Shown here piece by piece: positions 11,276-20,119 of a stretch of 64,000 nt of DNA (position 1 is the first letter of the stretch; every line of letters starts with the position of its first letter). Source of the DNA: Nocardioides alcanivorans (GTDB lineage Bacteria > Actinomycetota > Actinomycetes > Propionibacteriales > Nocardioidaceae); assembly GCF_021555175.1 (NCBI RefSeq), contig NZ_JAKGRW010000011.1, positions 19,988 to 83,987 on the forward strand, given 5' to 3'. Both the position numbers and the translations under genes were made by a program. Below the pieces are notes generated by a model. That model had not been told where the DNA came from. It ran no database searches and was given only the letters and a program-made list of their open reading frames with translations.

Positions 11276-13245
11276 TCACAGCTGGGTGAGATCGCGCTCT
11301 CGACAACGCTCGATCCACCGGTCGACGGCCCCCTCGTCGACCACCGCATCGGCGGCCTCTCCGCTCGTGGCGACCTGCAGGGCCCACCAGCGTTCGAGCG
11401 TGTCGAGGTCGATGACCGCTTCGCCATCAGCGACCCCGAGGGTCTCGGTCACCGGCGGGGTGCCAGCTGCGATCAACGGCGCGGCGGGCGCCATGAAGCG
11501 GCGCTGGAGCGCCCAGGCGACCAGGAGCACCCCGAGCCCGTTGAGGCCGAGGAGACCCCAGGGGTAGGTCTCCCAGGTGAGTCCGAACTCGCCCCTCTCA
11601 CCGTCGCCGACTCGACCGGTGATCGTGTAGGTGCCGTGGGCACCGACCGGAAGTGCGATCGGCACCGTGATGCGCGCGACCTGCCCCGGCTCGAGCCGGC
11701 CGATGCCGTCGCTGAGGAACACCGGCTCCGGGTCTCCCTTGCCCACCGCGATGCTCAGCCCCGGCGCGGTGATCGCGACGTCGCCGAGGTTCTCGACGGT
11801 CAGGCGCAGCTCCCGCTCCGGCGCAGCACCGAAGAGATCCTGGATGCGGGTGGCCCCACGAAGCTCGGCCGAGGTGACGGCCACGTCGCCCTGGGCCGCA
11901 GGCAGGTCTGCACCGGGAGCCGGGACCTCGTTGACCGGCAGGTCGACCGTCGGCGGGGTCTCCATGGATGGCGCCGCCTGCGACGTCGTCGACGGGCTGC
12001 TGCTGGCAGAGGTGTTGGGGCTGGCGGTGCTGCCCTTGCTCTCGTCATCACCACCCTCCTTGCCGGGGGCGCAGTGCCTCCGAGGTCAACGTCGATGGCC
12101 GCCTCCAGGGCGCCGCCGGCACGCGCCTGCTGGGCACGCAGCTCACTCACCTCGATGCCCTTCTTGACCTTGACCACCCCGGCGACCCTGCCGAGCCCAC
12201 CGGCACGCAACCGACGCTGGCCGACCTGCTTGCCGTTGTCGTCGAAGGCACGCACGCGCACGTGGCGGGTCGGATCCCAGTCGGCGCCGGCGAAGCGCAG
12301 TCGGGTGGCCTTCGCGTTGTCGCGCAGGGAGAGGGTCGGCGCCCCGAGCAGTCGAAGTGGAGCGACCGCCTCGTTGCCGAGCTCATCCTTGACCGCGACC
12401 GTTCCCCCTCCCGGCACGACCGAGGCGATCACGGGCAACGTGGCCTGACCGGCGCCGTCGGCCGAGGAGGTCGGCGTGCTGACCGGCTCACAGGTCGCGG
12501 CGTCGCACACGGCGGCACTGACTGCACCGTCCGAGGCAAGCCCGGACCAGCTGATGCTCACCGCATCACCAGCGCGGGCGGCGTACCGGACGTCCTGCCC
12601 CTGCACGGAGTCGATGGCGACCGATGGAGCCGGAGCGACGTCGAAGGCTGCCGTCACGTTGGTGTCGAGCGGGTCCGTGGCGGGATTGCTCCCGCCGACG
12701 TCACTGGCCTCCGGGTTCGTCTGGCCGTTGCAGACGACACGCTGATCGAGATCGGCGACAGTGAAGACCACGTTGCGGAGCACCAGGGTGGTGCCACCCG
12801 GAGCCGCGAGCTCGACCGCACCCTCGACACTCACCTCGGGCAGCGACTCCGTCGCATCCTCGGCAGTGAGGTCCACGGACACCGGCGGCAGTTCGGTACG
12901 CACCTGGTCCGCTCCGACGAGGTCGAACCAGTACGTCGCCGAGTCAGCTTCCTCGAGTCCCGTCGGAAGGGTCATGGCGAGGGCGAAGGTGCGTTGACCC
13001 CCGACCGACGTGGCTCCGGAGGTCGTGAGGTCGAGCAGGTTCTCGCTCCCCCACGGGATCTGCGGGTCTGCGGCATCGATGCCACCGGTGGCGTCGTCGA
13101 GGTCCGTGCCCGCCGCGGGCACGTAGCTCCAGCACCCGCCTTCCAGCGCGACTGGCGCAGCAGAGGCACTGGCCACGAACCCCGGCAGCGCGGATCCCAG
13201 CACCACCCCCATCACGAGCAGGGGCCTTACGCTTCGGTCCAGCAT
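11276..13245 (-). CDS. Large secreted/membrane-anchored protein of unknown function (frame broken)
   Basis: ATG 13245 follows GGAGG and begins a signal peptide (MLDRSVRPLLVMG to ASASAAP). The restored product is 656 residues. The first part has beta-rich segments and Cys pairs (VVCNGQTNPE, AAVCDAATCEP); the middle has a Lys/Arg-rich stretch; then a Ser/Thr-Pro linker; then a CARDB-like segment (ELRLTVENLGDVAITAPGLSIAVG). A single membrane helix near GLLGLNGLGVLLVAWAL precedes a cytoplasmic tail of about 80 residues. The frame breaks at the G5 run 12065–12069; one more base gives PPGKEGGDDESKGS. No LPXTG motif is present. It is divergent from the sortase gene and shares operator 13298–13310, which suggests a part in the same envelope machinery. 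Confidence 0.72.
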
Positions 13246-13297
13246 CGAGCAATCCTCCAGCGGTCGTCCTGCGGATCCACCCGGATCACTGACGCCT

Positions 13298-13310
13298 AGA
13301 TGATATATCT
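13298..13310. promoter_or_regulatory. Regulon operator site 4 (divergent promoter)
   Basis: AGATGATATATCT lies between the secreted-protein gene (start 13245, 52 bases away) and the sortase gene (GTG 13317, six bases away). AGAT and ATCT form a partial palindrome around GATATATC. It places the sortase and its neighbour in the regulon. Confidence 0.55.
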
Positions 13311-13316
13311 GTTTCT

Positions 13317-13976
13317 GTGAGGAGTGCATCAGGTCACATCATTTCGGCAGTGGCCCGCGTCGTGGCGGAGCTGCTGCTGACCGTCGGCCTGCTCTTCGCC
13401 GCCCTCGCCTTCTACCTCCTGGTCTGGACCAATGTGCAGACGCAGGCGGCCCAACGCGACCTGCTCCAGGAGTTCCGGTCCCAGCAGGAGAAGAGTCCCG
13501 GGCGCAGCACCGAACCGAGCACCGGCGAGGGCGTCAACGTGCTGCACATCCCTCGCCTGGGCAAGGACTGGGAGTGGGTCGTGGTCGAGGGCGTCGACCT
13601 GGACACGCTCAACGACGGCCCCGGACACTTCCCCGACACCGCCCTCCCGGGCGAGAAGGGCAACTTCGCGGTCGCCGGTCACCGGGCCACGCACGGCGAA
13701 CCGTTCGCGCACCTGGACACGCTCGTCGAGGGCGACAAGATCCATGTCGAGGCTCCGGACGGCTGGTACACCTACCAGGTGACCTGGAGCCAGATCATCG
13801 CCCCGACCAGCACCGAGGTGCTGGCTCCGTCCCCTGGACAACCCGGCAAGAAGCCCAAGGTCCAGTCGATGACGCTCATCACCTGTCATCCCCGCTGGGG
13901 CTCGACCGAGCGCCTGGTCGTCGGGGCCCAGCTGGTCGAGCACCGCGCCCTCGGCGCTGGCGCTCCCCGGACCTGA
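13317..13976 (+). CDS. Class E sortase
   Basis: The 219-residue product has an N-terminal membrane helix (VVAELLLTVGLLFAALAFYLLVW) followed by the sortase barrel. Catalytic residues are visible: His in VAGHRATHGEP (about 122), Cys in TLITCHPRW (about 188) and Arg in STERLVV (about 197). The TLxTCHP form is typical of class E enzymes in high-GC Gram-positives, which usually recognise LAXTG but also LPXTG. The likely substrates are the two LPKTG proteins at 4356–6201. GTG 13317 is the start, with no convincing Shine–Dalgarno sequence, consistent with a leaderless transcript from the operator-overlapping promoter. The gene is followed by its usual small membrane partner. Confidence 0.88.
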   Translation: MRSASGHIISAVARVVAELLLTVGLLFAALAFYLLVWTNVQTQAAQRDLLQEFRSQQEKSPGRSTEPSTGEGVNVLHIPRLGKDWEWVVVEGVDLDTLNDGPGHFPDTALPGEKGNFAVAGHRATHGEPFAHLDTLVEGDKIHVEAPDGWYTYQVTWSQIIAPTSTEVLAPSPGQPGKKPKVQSMTLITCHPRWGSTERLVVGAQLVEHRALGAGAPRT

Positions 13977-13989
13977 AGGACTGAACGCC

Positions 13990-14160
13990 GTGTATGCCTT
14001 CCTCTGGCGCCACCTGCCCGGCCCCACCCCCGTCAAGGTCATCGAGGCCCTCGCACTCCTGGTCCTCGTCTTCCTCCTGCTCATGCACGTCGTCTTCCCC
14101 GCCCTCGAACCCCACCTCCCCCTCGACGAGGTCACGGTCGGCCAGGGCTCCCCCACCTGA
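13990..14160 (+). CDS. Small membrane protein accompanying class E sortase
   Basis: A GTG-started frame of 56 codons begins VYAFLWRHLPGP and has one membrane helix (ALALLVLVFLLLMHVVFPAL) and an acidic, Pro-rich tail ending QGSPT. GAAGGA lies upstream, within the sortase stop region. Short proteins with W(R)xLPGP, one helix and LEPxLP are commonly found directly after actinobacterial class E sortases; that association is from memory. Its function is not known to me. Confidence 0.75.
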   Translation: MYAFLWRHLPGPTPVKVIEALALLVLVFLLLMHVVFPALEPHLPLDEVTVGQGSPT

Positions 14161-14284
14161 CCCGACCTCGACGTCACCGGGGCTGCCGTTGCCGGCGTGG
14201 CCGACTCCGGCTCGGCGCGCACGCGCAGATGAGAAGCGGTGCCGGCAGTAGTCTGGGCGCGGGGGTCCTCGAGGGAGCAACGAG

Positions 14285-14847
14285 ATGAGACCACTTCGAT
14301 ACTCGATCAACGTCACGCTCGACGGCTGCTGCCATCACGAAGCAGGCCTCCCCCGGACGAGGAGTCGATGCGCCACTGGACCGCCGAGATGGCGCGGGCC
14401 GATGCCCTGCTGTTCGGCCGGGTGACCTACGAGATGATGGAGTCGGCGTGGCGCCGGCCGGACACGGGCACGTGGCCCGAGTGGATGGATGAGTGGGAGA
14501 TCCCGTTCGCCGAGACCATCGACCGGGCAAGGAAGTACGTCGTGTCGAGCACCTTGCGCGGGGTCGACTGGAATGCCGAGCTGGTACGTGGCGACTTGGG
14601 TCAAGCGGTTCAGCGGCTCAAGCAGGAGCCGGGCGGTGGCCTGTGGGCGGGCGGGGTCACGCTTCCCCTGGCGTTGGCGGACCTCGGGCTGATCGACGAG
14701 TACGAGTTCGTCGTGCAGCCGGTCCTTGCCGGACACGGGCCGACCCTGCTCGCCGGTCTGCGCGAGCGGGTCCAGCTCGAGCTCGTGGATCGCCAGGAGT
14801 TCCGGTCGGGAGCAGTCGTCCTGCGGTACCGGCCCACGGGTCAGTGA
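14285..14847 (+). CDS. RibD C-terminal / dihydrofolate-reductase-like protein (frame broken)
   Basis: The restored 187-residue product starts MRPLRYSINVTLDGCCHHEAG and has the RibD_C features DALLFGRVTYEMMESAW (about 45–60), KYVVSSTL and GGGLWAGGVTLPLALADLGLIDEY (the NADPH-binding GGxxL region), ending in a VVLRY strand. The family reduces or isomerises small heterocycles with NADPH. The frame breaks at the C5 run 14350–14354; one more base joins EAGLP to PDEESMRHW. It is convergent with, and overlaps by seven bases, the last gene of the chlorophyll-type operon. No regulon site precedes it, and it may be an ordinary bystander. Confidence 0.75.
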
Positions 14848-15590
14848 TCGCGCAGGAGACTGCCGTAGCCGTGGAGCTTGTCGTCGATCCCGTTGTCACG
14901 CAGCGCCATCCACCAGGTGGCGGCGTTGATGGCGATGACGGGCTTGTCGAGCCAGCGCTCGGCCTCATCGGCGAGCTCGGTCATGCACAGGTTGGTGCCG
15001 CACTGCACGATCGCGTCCACGTCCGGGTCGTTGACGGCCAGCATCGACTCGCGCAACGTCTGCTCCGAGACGTGGGCGATCGACACGGCGCTGGGGCAGC
15101 TGAGGCCCTTGACCTCCCCCACGTCGAACCCGAGTTCGGTGAAGAACTTGCGCACGTTGGCATCACCGATCGGCGTGTAGGGAGTGACGACACCGATCTT
15201 CCTCACCCCGAAGAGCTTGAGGGCACGCTCGCACGCCTCCGCCCCGGTCGCCACTCCGAGGCCACCGGAGAGATCCTGGATCTGCTTCACGAACTCGCGG
15301 TTGCCCTCGACGCCGTCCCAGAAGGTCTCGGCACTCATGCCCATGACCATGTAGTCGGGTTCCATGGTCATGATGCCCTCGACGCAGTCGGCCATCGAGG
15401 CGCGAATCTGCTCGAGGAGCGCCTCCATGCCCTCGTCATCACCGATGCGACCATCACGGATCAGGATCCGCCCGTAGTGGGAGGTCACCCCGGGCACCCG
15501 CATCATGTCGAACTCGGGCTGCACGATCGTGTTGGTGCTCGGCGCGATGACGCCGAACTTGCGGCGCCAACCCAGTCGGTCCACGCTCAC
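14841..15590 (-). CDS. Maleate isomerase / arylmalonate decarboxylase family protein
   Basis: The 249-residue product belongs to the Asp/Glu racemase superfamily branch that includes maleate cis-trans isomerase: GVIAPSTNTIVQPEFDMM at the start (residues about 13–30), GVVTPYTPIGDANV in the middle and VQCGTNLCM with the second catalytic Cys at about 195. The first catalytic Cys position reads MGMSAETFWDG, without Cys, as in arylmalonate decarboxylases; it may therefore decarboxylate or protonate rather than isomerise. GTG 15590 overlaps the stop of the preceding membrane protein gene, so it is the last gene of the eight-gene operon from 21935. A maleate-type substrate is what oxidative tetrapyrrole breakdown would deliver, but that link is inference. 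Confidence 0.78.
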   Translation of the reverse strand: MSVDRLGWRRKFGVIAPSTNTIVQPEFDMMRVPGVTSHYGRILIRDGRIGDDEGMEALLEQIRASMADCVEGIMTMEPDYMVMGMSAETFWDGVEGNREFVKQIQDLSGGLGVATGAEACERALKLFGVRKIGVVTPYTPIGDANVRKFFTELGFDVGEVKGLSCPSAVSIAHVSEQTLRESMLAVNDPDVDAIVQCGTNLCMTELADEAERWLDKPVIAINAATWWMALRDNGIDDKLHGYGSLLRDH

Positions 15591-16312
15591 GCGGGCACTC
15601 CTGACTGCTCGTCGGCGGAGCTCTCGTCCGCCTTGTCGGACAGGTGGTCACGCAGCCACAGTGCTCCCAGCAGGAAGCAGAGCTGGACCGCGGAGTTGGT
15701 CAGCTGTTCGGCCCACTGCAACTCCAGCGACTGGTTCGGCTGAGCGGCCAGCGGCGGCAGGATGTTGGTGCCGAGCGTGTAGATCACGAACAGGTAGCCG
15801 ACCGACTTCTTGCCCGCCCGGAAGGCGATGACCGCCAAGCTGATGGCCATCACGCAGGCCGCGACCGCAGCGGCGATCAGCAGGGGCCAGTTCTTGTACT
15901 CACCGGCAGACCAGCTCATCCAGCCGGCACCCAGTCCGGCAGCGAGCGGGAAGAGGACGAACGGCCACGGGCCGACCTCGCGCCCCTTCGCCAGACTCAA
16001 CGACGCCCACGCCACGGCTGAGAATCCGAACGCCAGGCACGGGAAGAGCAGGTTCTCCAGCACCGGGTAGTCCCAGCAGTTGCTCGCCACCAGGATCTTC
16101 CACAGCGCCTTGCACAACCCGCCCAGGGTGACCAGCAGGCCACCCACCAACGCCACCGAGTAGGCCCGGGGCACTCGGAGCCGGACCGCACCGGCCAGGA
16201 TCCAGAACGCGGCTCCGGCAAGCAGGACCGGGACGAAGTCCTCCACCGCCAACGGAACGTTGTATTCGGTGCAGACGTCCACACCGCGAGCGAGCACCAC
16301 CTGTGTCGACAC
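15587..16312 (-). CDS. Multi-pass membrane protein of unknown function
   Basis: The 241-residue product has about seven hydrophobic helices (for example VPVLLAGAAFWILAGAVRL, SVALVGGLLVTLGGL, LLFPCLAFGFSAVAWASL, AAAVAACVMAISLAVIAF) and a charged C-terminal tail (DKADESSADEQSG). NCWDYPVLENLLFP in the third loop is a possible functional site. I do not recognise the family. GTG 16312 lies five bases after the stop of the dehydrogenase gene and its own stop overlaps the next start, so it is firmly inside the operon. A transporter or a membrane cofactor-binding role are both possible. Confidence 0.65.
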   Translation of the reverse strand: MSTQVVLARGVDVCTEYNVPLAVEDFVPVLLAGAAFWILAGAVRLRVPRAYSVALVGGLLVTLGGLCKALWKILVASNCWDYPVLENLLFPCLAFGFSAVAWASLSLAKGREVGPWPFVLFPLAAGLGAGWMSWSAGEYKNWPLLIAAAVAACVMAISLAVIAFRAGKKSVGYLFVIYTLGTNILPPLAAQPNQSLELQWAEQLTNSAVQLCFLLGALWLRDHLSDKADESSADEQSGVPA

Positions 16313-16317
16313 GATTC

Positions 16318-17133
16318 TCAGGCCTCCCCGGTGGCGAAGATGTCGCGCTTGCGGAAGCCTGCCGACATGAAGCGACCCATCGCCTTCGGCTTGGTCAACC
16401 ACGCGACCCGGGTGCCGTGCTTGGTGGCGCCGAGCATCTGGTCGACGAGCCACGGCGTCACGGTCTCCACGCGGTCGCCCAAGATGTTGAACACGCGCCT
16501 GACCTTCTCGAAGCCCTCCGGGTCACCCGCGTAGTCACCGACCAACAGGTCGGTCGCCACGATGCCCGGCGACAGGAAACCCACCTTCACGGGCGTTCCC
16601 TTGGCGTCCTTCACGAGCGCCTCGGTGAGATAGTGCACGGCGCGCTTCGAGGCGCCGTACGTCGCCATGCCCGGCTGGTGCTCACCACGCGAGCCGAAGC
16701 CCTCCATGTTCCAGATCCAGCCGCCGCCGGCCTGCTCCGCCATGCCCGCCTGAGCGATGGCCGAGCCGTTGAACGCACCGATCAGATTGGTCTGCACCAC
16801 GGCGTCCACGGTTGCCGGCAGTTGGGCGACCAGCGGACCACGAGGCGCGGACAACCCAGCGTTGTTGATCCACAGGTCGACACGTCCGAAGTGCGCAGAC
16901 ACCGCGTCCCAGAGCGCCTGCACCGCAGCGCGGTCGGACACGTCGGTGACGAGGCCGAGCACCCGGCCCGGGTCGGCCAGGCCCGCACGCAGGACGGTGA
17001 CTCCCTCGTCGATCGACGCCTGCGAACGAGCGCAGACCGCCACCTGGTGCCCCCGAGCCAGCAGCTCGCGCGACAGGCCGAGGCCGATCCCGCGCGTGCC
17101 GCCGGTGACGACGACGACCCGTGCGGCACTCAC
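16318..17133 (-). CDS. Short-chain dehydrogenase resembling chlorophyll b reductase (NYC1/NOL)
   Basis: The 271-residue product has TGGTRGIGLGLSRELL (NAD(P) site, residues 10–25), WINNAGLSAPRGPLV (about 92), GGWIWNMEGFGS (about 141) and YGASKRA (catalytic Tyr/Lys, about 163). Several blocks go beyond generic SDR features and recall plant NYC1/NOL: the Trp in WINNAG with a following RGPL, FNM(D/E)G.GS before the Tyr, PGIV.T(D/E)LL, and a C-terminal W(L/Y)LT.P(K/R) with RKRDIF resembling the NYC1 RRGRWF region. NYC1/NOL reduce the 7-formyl group of chlorophyll b. GTG 17133 overlaps the preceding stop. The comparison is from memory; a general SDR of unknown substrate is the alternative. Confidence 0.7.
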   Translation of the reverse strand: MSAARVVVVTGGTRGIGLGLSRELLARGHQVAVCARSQASIDEGVTVLRAGLADPGRVLGLVTDVSDRAAVQALWDAVSAHFGRVDLWINNAGLSAPRGPLVAQLPATVDAVVQTNLIGAFNGSAIAQAGMAEQAGGGWIWNMEGFGSRGEHQPGMATYGASKRAVHYLTEALVKDAKGTPVKVGFLSPGIVATDLLVGDYAGDPEGFEKVRRVFNILGDRVETVTPWLVDQMLGATKHGTRVAWLTKPKAMGRFMSAGFRKRDIFATGEA

Positions 17134-18084
17134 CGCGGCTCCCAGGCCAACGACCCGTGCACGAAGTGCGTGGTGGTCTCGCCGTGCAACAGCTGCCAGA
17201 CGATGGCGAGCTCACGGGTCTCGGGATCGATCAGGAACTCGCGACCGCGGATCTTCTCGACACCGGTCTTGTCGGCGCCGACGAGGTGCTGGACCGTGAA
17301 GAGGGCTCGACCGTAGGACGTGGCGTTGCCGAAGACCTCAGGGCCCTCGAACATCGTGCGGGCGCCGTCGCGGTGGCGGTCGAACGTGTAGGCCCGCTCG
17401 AGGTCGCCACTCCAGGTGATCGTGTGCCGGGCCGAACGCAGCGACGTGGGCTCGTGCTCGATGCGCACCCGCACCTCCCCTCGGTCGTCTGATCGGCGCC
17501 GTTGAGGAAGAGGGTGCCGGTCCAGGCACCCGCCTGCTTGGTCGGGAGCACCTGGGGACGCGGGCCCCGCTCCACCTCGAGCTCGCGCCAGTCGTCGACC
17601 AACTGCTGCGTGGCCGGGTTGGTCTCCCGGTCGGTGGTGCGCTTGTAGACACCGTTGAAGACGGCGCAGACGGCCCAGCCGTCGTGCAGCACGGACGAGT
17701 AGACCTGCGTCTCCCCGTCTGCAAGCACCTGGTTCCAGGTGCGCAGGTCGGCCTGCCAGCCCGGCGAGTAGTAGTTGGCCTCGACGAAGAGGCCGTAGGG
17801 CTGCCCGGTGCCGTAGAAGTCGGGGCCGGTGTAGACCCGGTTCTCGTCGGAGTCGACGACCCCGAAGTCGAACTGCGCACCGAGCTCGAAGCGGTTGCGC
17901 AGCGGACCGGCTCCGGAGAGCTTGGAGTCCATCCAGTAGCGGGCGCCTTCGGCGGTCACCTCGCTCGCGCGGGCGATGTGCTCGAACCCGACGTGGTTGC
18001 CCTGGGCGTCGAAGAGGCCCGGGATCCCGTGCCACTCCCCTCGATCCGCTTCTGCCACTCGCTGGTCTCGACAGCCTCACTCAC
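17130..18084 (-). CDS. Two-barrel calycin-like protein, possible tetrapyrrole-binding protein (frame broken twice)
   Basis: The restored 318-residue product starts with GTG 18084, overlapping the preceding stop (GTGA). It has two similar halves, each opening with a W-x-G turn: EGEWHGIPGLFDAQGN (about 18) and AGAWTGTLFLNG (about 180). Alternating polar/hydrophobic strands follow, as in lipocalin/calycin folds and the cyanobacterial CpcS/CpcT or DUF3598 bilin-handling proteins. Breaks lie at the C4 runs 17477–17480 and 18037–18040; adding one base to each gives TTEGEVRVRIEH and RIEGEWHGIP. The fold call is tentative. Position between the bilin-reductase-like and NYC1-like genes supports a role as binding protein or lyase for a linear tetrapyrrole. 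Confidence 0.55.
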
Positions 18085-18821
18085 CGGACGACCTCGTTGG
18101 TGACGAGTTGGAGGCGCACGCTCTCGGCGACGTCCTCGCCGAGCAGTCGGCTGATCTGCGCCCACACCTTGTCGACGTCGGCGCTGAAGAGCAGGCTCCG
18201 GTTGCGCGCGTCGCGCACGGCGAGGTCGGTGTCGGCCAGGTCGTCGCGTACGTCGGCCGGCACGTCGCCCTCGACCAGCGAGAACCAGTGCTCGAGGTAG
18301 GCTTCGACCGGACCGTCGAGCTGCCCAAAGGCCTCTTCACTGGCGCGGTTGGCGAGCATCCACGACGACATGACGGTGAGCTGGCGCGGATCGAGCTGCG
18401 CCCTGGAGAGTCCCTCCATCTCGTGCACCTGGTGGAACGTCTCCGTCAACGGGGTGTGCGCCCAGTCGTTGTAGACCATGTGGGTGCCCGCGTCAGCTCG
18501 CTGGACCAGGTCAAGGTGGAACGCGTAGTAGTCACCCGAGTGGACCGAGTCCAAGGTGAAGTGCGGCACCGGCGATCCGTCGGGCATGAACGCGAAGACC
18601 ATGTGGCTGTCGAGTCCGATCTGGGGCACCACGATGCCGACGTAGACCGCCTTGGCGATCCGCTCGCCCCGGAAGATCCGCACGGAGCCGACCGGGTCTG
18701 GCCCCATCACGGAGACCAGCGTCTGGAAGGGACCGCCGTCGGCTCCCTCCACCTCGGTGAGCCCGGTCCGGGCCACGATCTTCTCGACGGTGCTGACACA
18801 CAGCTTCTCGGGCAGGCTCAC
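18081..18821 (-). CDS. Bilin-reductase/RCCR superfamily-like protein (divergent)
   Basis: The 246-residue product shows, in the same order as the two RCCR-like proteins, a VPHF strand (SPVPHFTLDSV, about 105), an aromatic strand leading to an HLDLVQRAD turn (about 122; compare FLDSVPRSN and YSDLVPRHD), a SSWMLANRAS helix region (about 169) and a VEAYLEHWFSLVE helix (about 187; compare VDTWLQWVAEAE). DSHMVFAF is an extra conserved-looking block. I infer the ferredoxin-dependent bilin reductase fold with low to moderate certainty. GTG 18821 overlaps the Rieske stop and its own stop overlaps the next start. A ferredoxin-linked reduction after ring opening would fit. Confidence 0.55.
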   Translation of the reverse strand: MSLPEKLCVSTVEKIVARTGLTEVEGADGGPFQTLVSVMGPDPVGSVRIFRGERIAKAVYVGIVVPQIGLDSHMVFAFMPDGSPVPHFTLDSVHSGDYYAFHLDLVQRADAGTHMVYNDWAHTPLTETFHQVHEMEGLSRAQLDPRQLTVMSSWMLANRASEEAFGQLDGPVEAYLEHWFSLVEGDVPADVRDDLADTDLAVRDARNRSLLFSADVDKVWAQISRLLGEDVAESVRLQLVTNEVVR

Positions 18822-20107
18822 GCCTTGGCCTCCTCGTTCTCACTCTTCACGGCAGATTCGGTGGAGCCTTCCGGCTCGTCGCCGGCCCCACCGGCCGGTA
18901 CGTCGGCACTCGGCTCCGGGTCGGGCATCACCAGGCGGCGCTCGACGCGGGGCTTCACGTCGGGCGAACCGGCGAGGATCTCGCGGCTACGCACCTCCTT
19001 GAAGTTCCACGCGCTGGCGAGTTCGGGCACTTCCTTGCGGATCGGCGACGGGATGACGCGGGCCTCGACCCGCGCTGGCCCCTCGCCGACGATCGTGTTG
19101 CCCTCGACGCTCCAGCCCTGGTCGATGAGCTCCTGGCGACGACGGCGATAGAGCACTGCGTTGTAGTCGCTCTTCACGTGCAGCTCCGACGAGAGGTCGA
19201 ACGGCAGCAGCTCCGGTCGGACCGCGTCGACGATGCCTTGGTCCTCGCGCAACACCTTGAAGATGCGGCGCTTCGCGTCGAGATCGGCCCACGCGCCCTT
19301 GAAGAAGCCGCGCAGGGCGACGAACTTGACCAGCGTGGTCTCTTCGTCGATCGGGATGTTGGTGTCGAAGATCTTCATCGGCCCCATCGGGGTGTTGACC
19401 TCGATGAGCACCATGTTGGGCAGGAACCAGGTGGTCGACACCTCCACCGGGGGCCGGTTGGCGAGGTCCTGCTTGTTGGGGTTGATGAGCCCCCACAGTC
19501 CCTTGGACCGCGGCGGGTGCAGGGTCACCGAGGCCTTGCAGTGCCACGGCGACTCCTCGGTCCGGAACTCCGGCACCTCGGGCTTCTCGCGGTTGCCGAA
19601 GACGCCTCCGTGCACGAACGGGGTGTGTGCGACGTCGACACCGTTCTCGAGGATCCGCTCGTAGTTGGACTTCCACAGGAACGAGCCGGTGACGGCGCGG
19701 TAGTTCACGGTGTCGTCGATCGCGGACCAGTCGGGGATCGGCGGCCGCTCCTCCTCGGGGAGGTCACCCATGTAGACCCACACGAAGGAGTAGCGCTCAA
19801 CGACCGGGTAGGAGTCGACGCGCGCCTTGCGCGGGATGCCTCGGTCGGGGTGGGCGGGGATCTTCACGACCTCGCCACCCGGGTTGTACTGCCAGCCGTG
19901 GTAGGGACACACGATGCAGTCGTCCTTCACCTCACCGCCCGACAGCGCGGCACCGCGGTGCACGCACAGGTCGGAGAGGGCGACGATCGAGCCGTCGCTG
20001 CCCTTGCGATAGAGCACCAGCTGCTGGCCCAGGATCTTGATCTTCTTGGGCTTCCCTGCGACGACGTCCTTGCTGAACTCGACGGCGTACCAGAAGTTCT
20101 TGAACAT
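18818..20107 (-). CDS. Rieske non-haem iron oxygenase, pheophorbide a oxygenase-like by context
   Basis: The 429-residue product has the Rieske [2Fe-2S] ligands Cys48-x-His50 (CVHRG) and Cys67-x2-His70 (CPYHGW). The mononuclear iron site is visible as Asn155–Asp158–His161–His166 (NGVDVAHTPFVH). The last 45 residues are an acidic, Pro/Ala-rich tail. Single-component-like oxygenases of this type include plant PaO, which opens the chlorophyll macrocycle, but also VanA-type demethylases and steroid hydroxylases. Sequence alone does not separate these; the neighbours favour the PaO reading. ATG 20107 follows GGAGGAG. No ferredoxin or reductase gene was seen nearby, so electrons would come from elsewhere. 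Confidence 0.85.
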   Translation of the reverse strand: MFKNFWYAVEFSKDVVAGKPKKIKILGQQLVLYRKGSDGSIVALSDLCVHRGAALSGGEVKDDCIVCPYHGWQYNPGGEVVKIPAHPDRGIPRKARVDSYPVVERYSFVWVYMGDLPEEERPPIPDWSAIDDTVNYRAVTGSFLWKSNYERILENGVDVAHTPFVHGGVFGNREKPEVPEFRTEESPWHCKASVTLHPPRSKGLWGLINPNKQDLANRPPVEVSTTWFLPNMVLIEVNTPMGPMKIFDTNIPIDEETTLVKFVALRGFFKGAWADLDAKRRIFKVLREDQGIVDAVRPELLPFDLSSELHVKSDYNAVLYRRRRQELIDQGWSVEGNTIVGEGPARVEARVIPSPIRKEVPELASAWNFKEVRSREILAGSPDVKPRVERRLVMPDPEPSADVPAGGAGDEPEGSTESAVKSENEEAKA

Positions 20108-20119
20108 GAGGGGCTCCTC

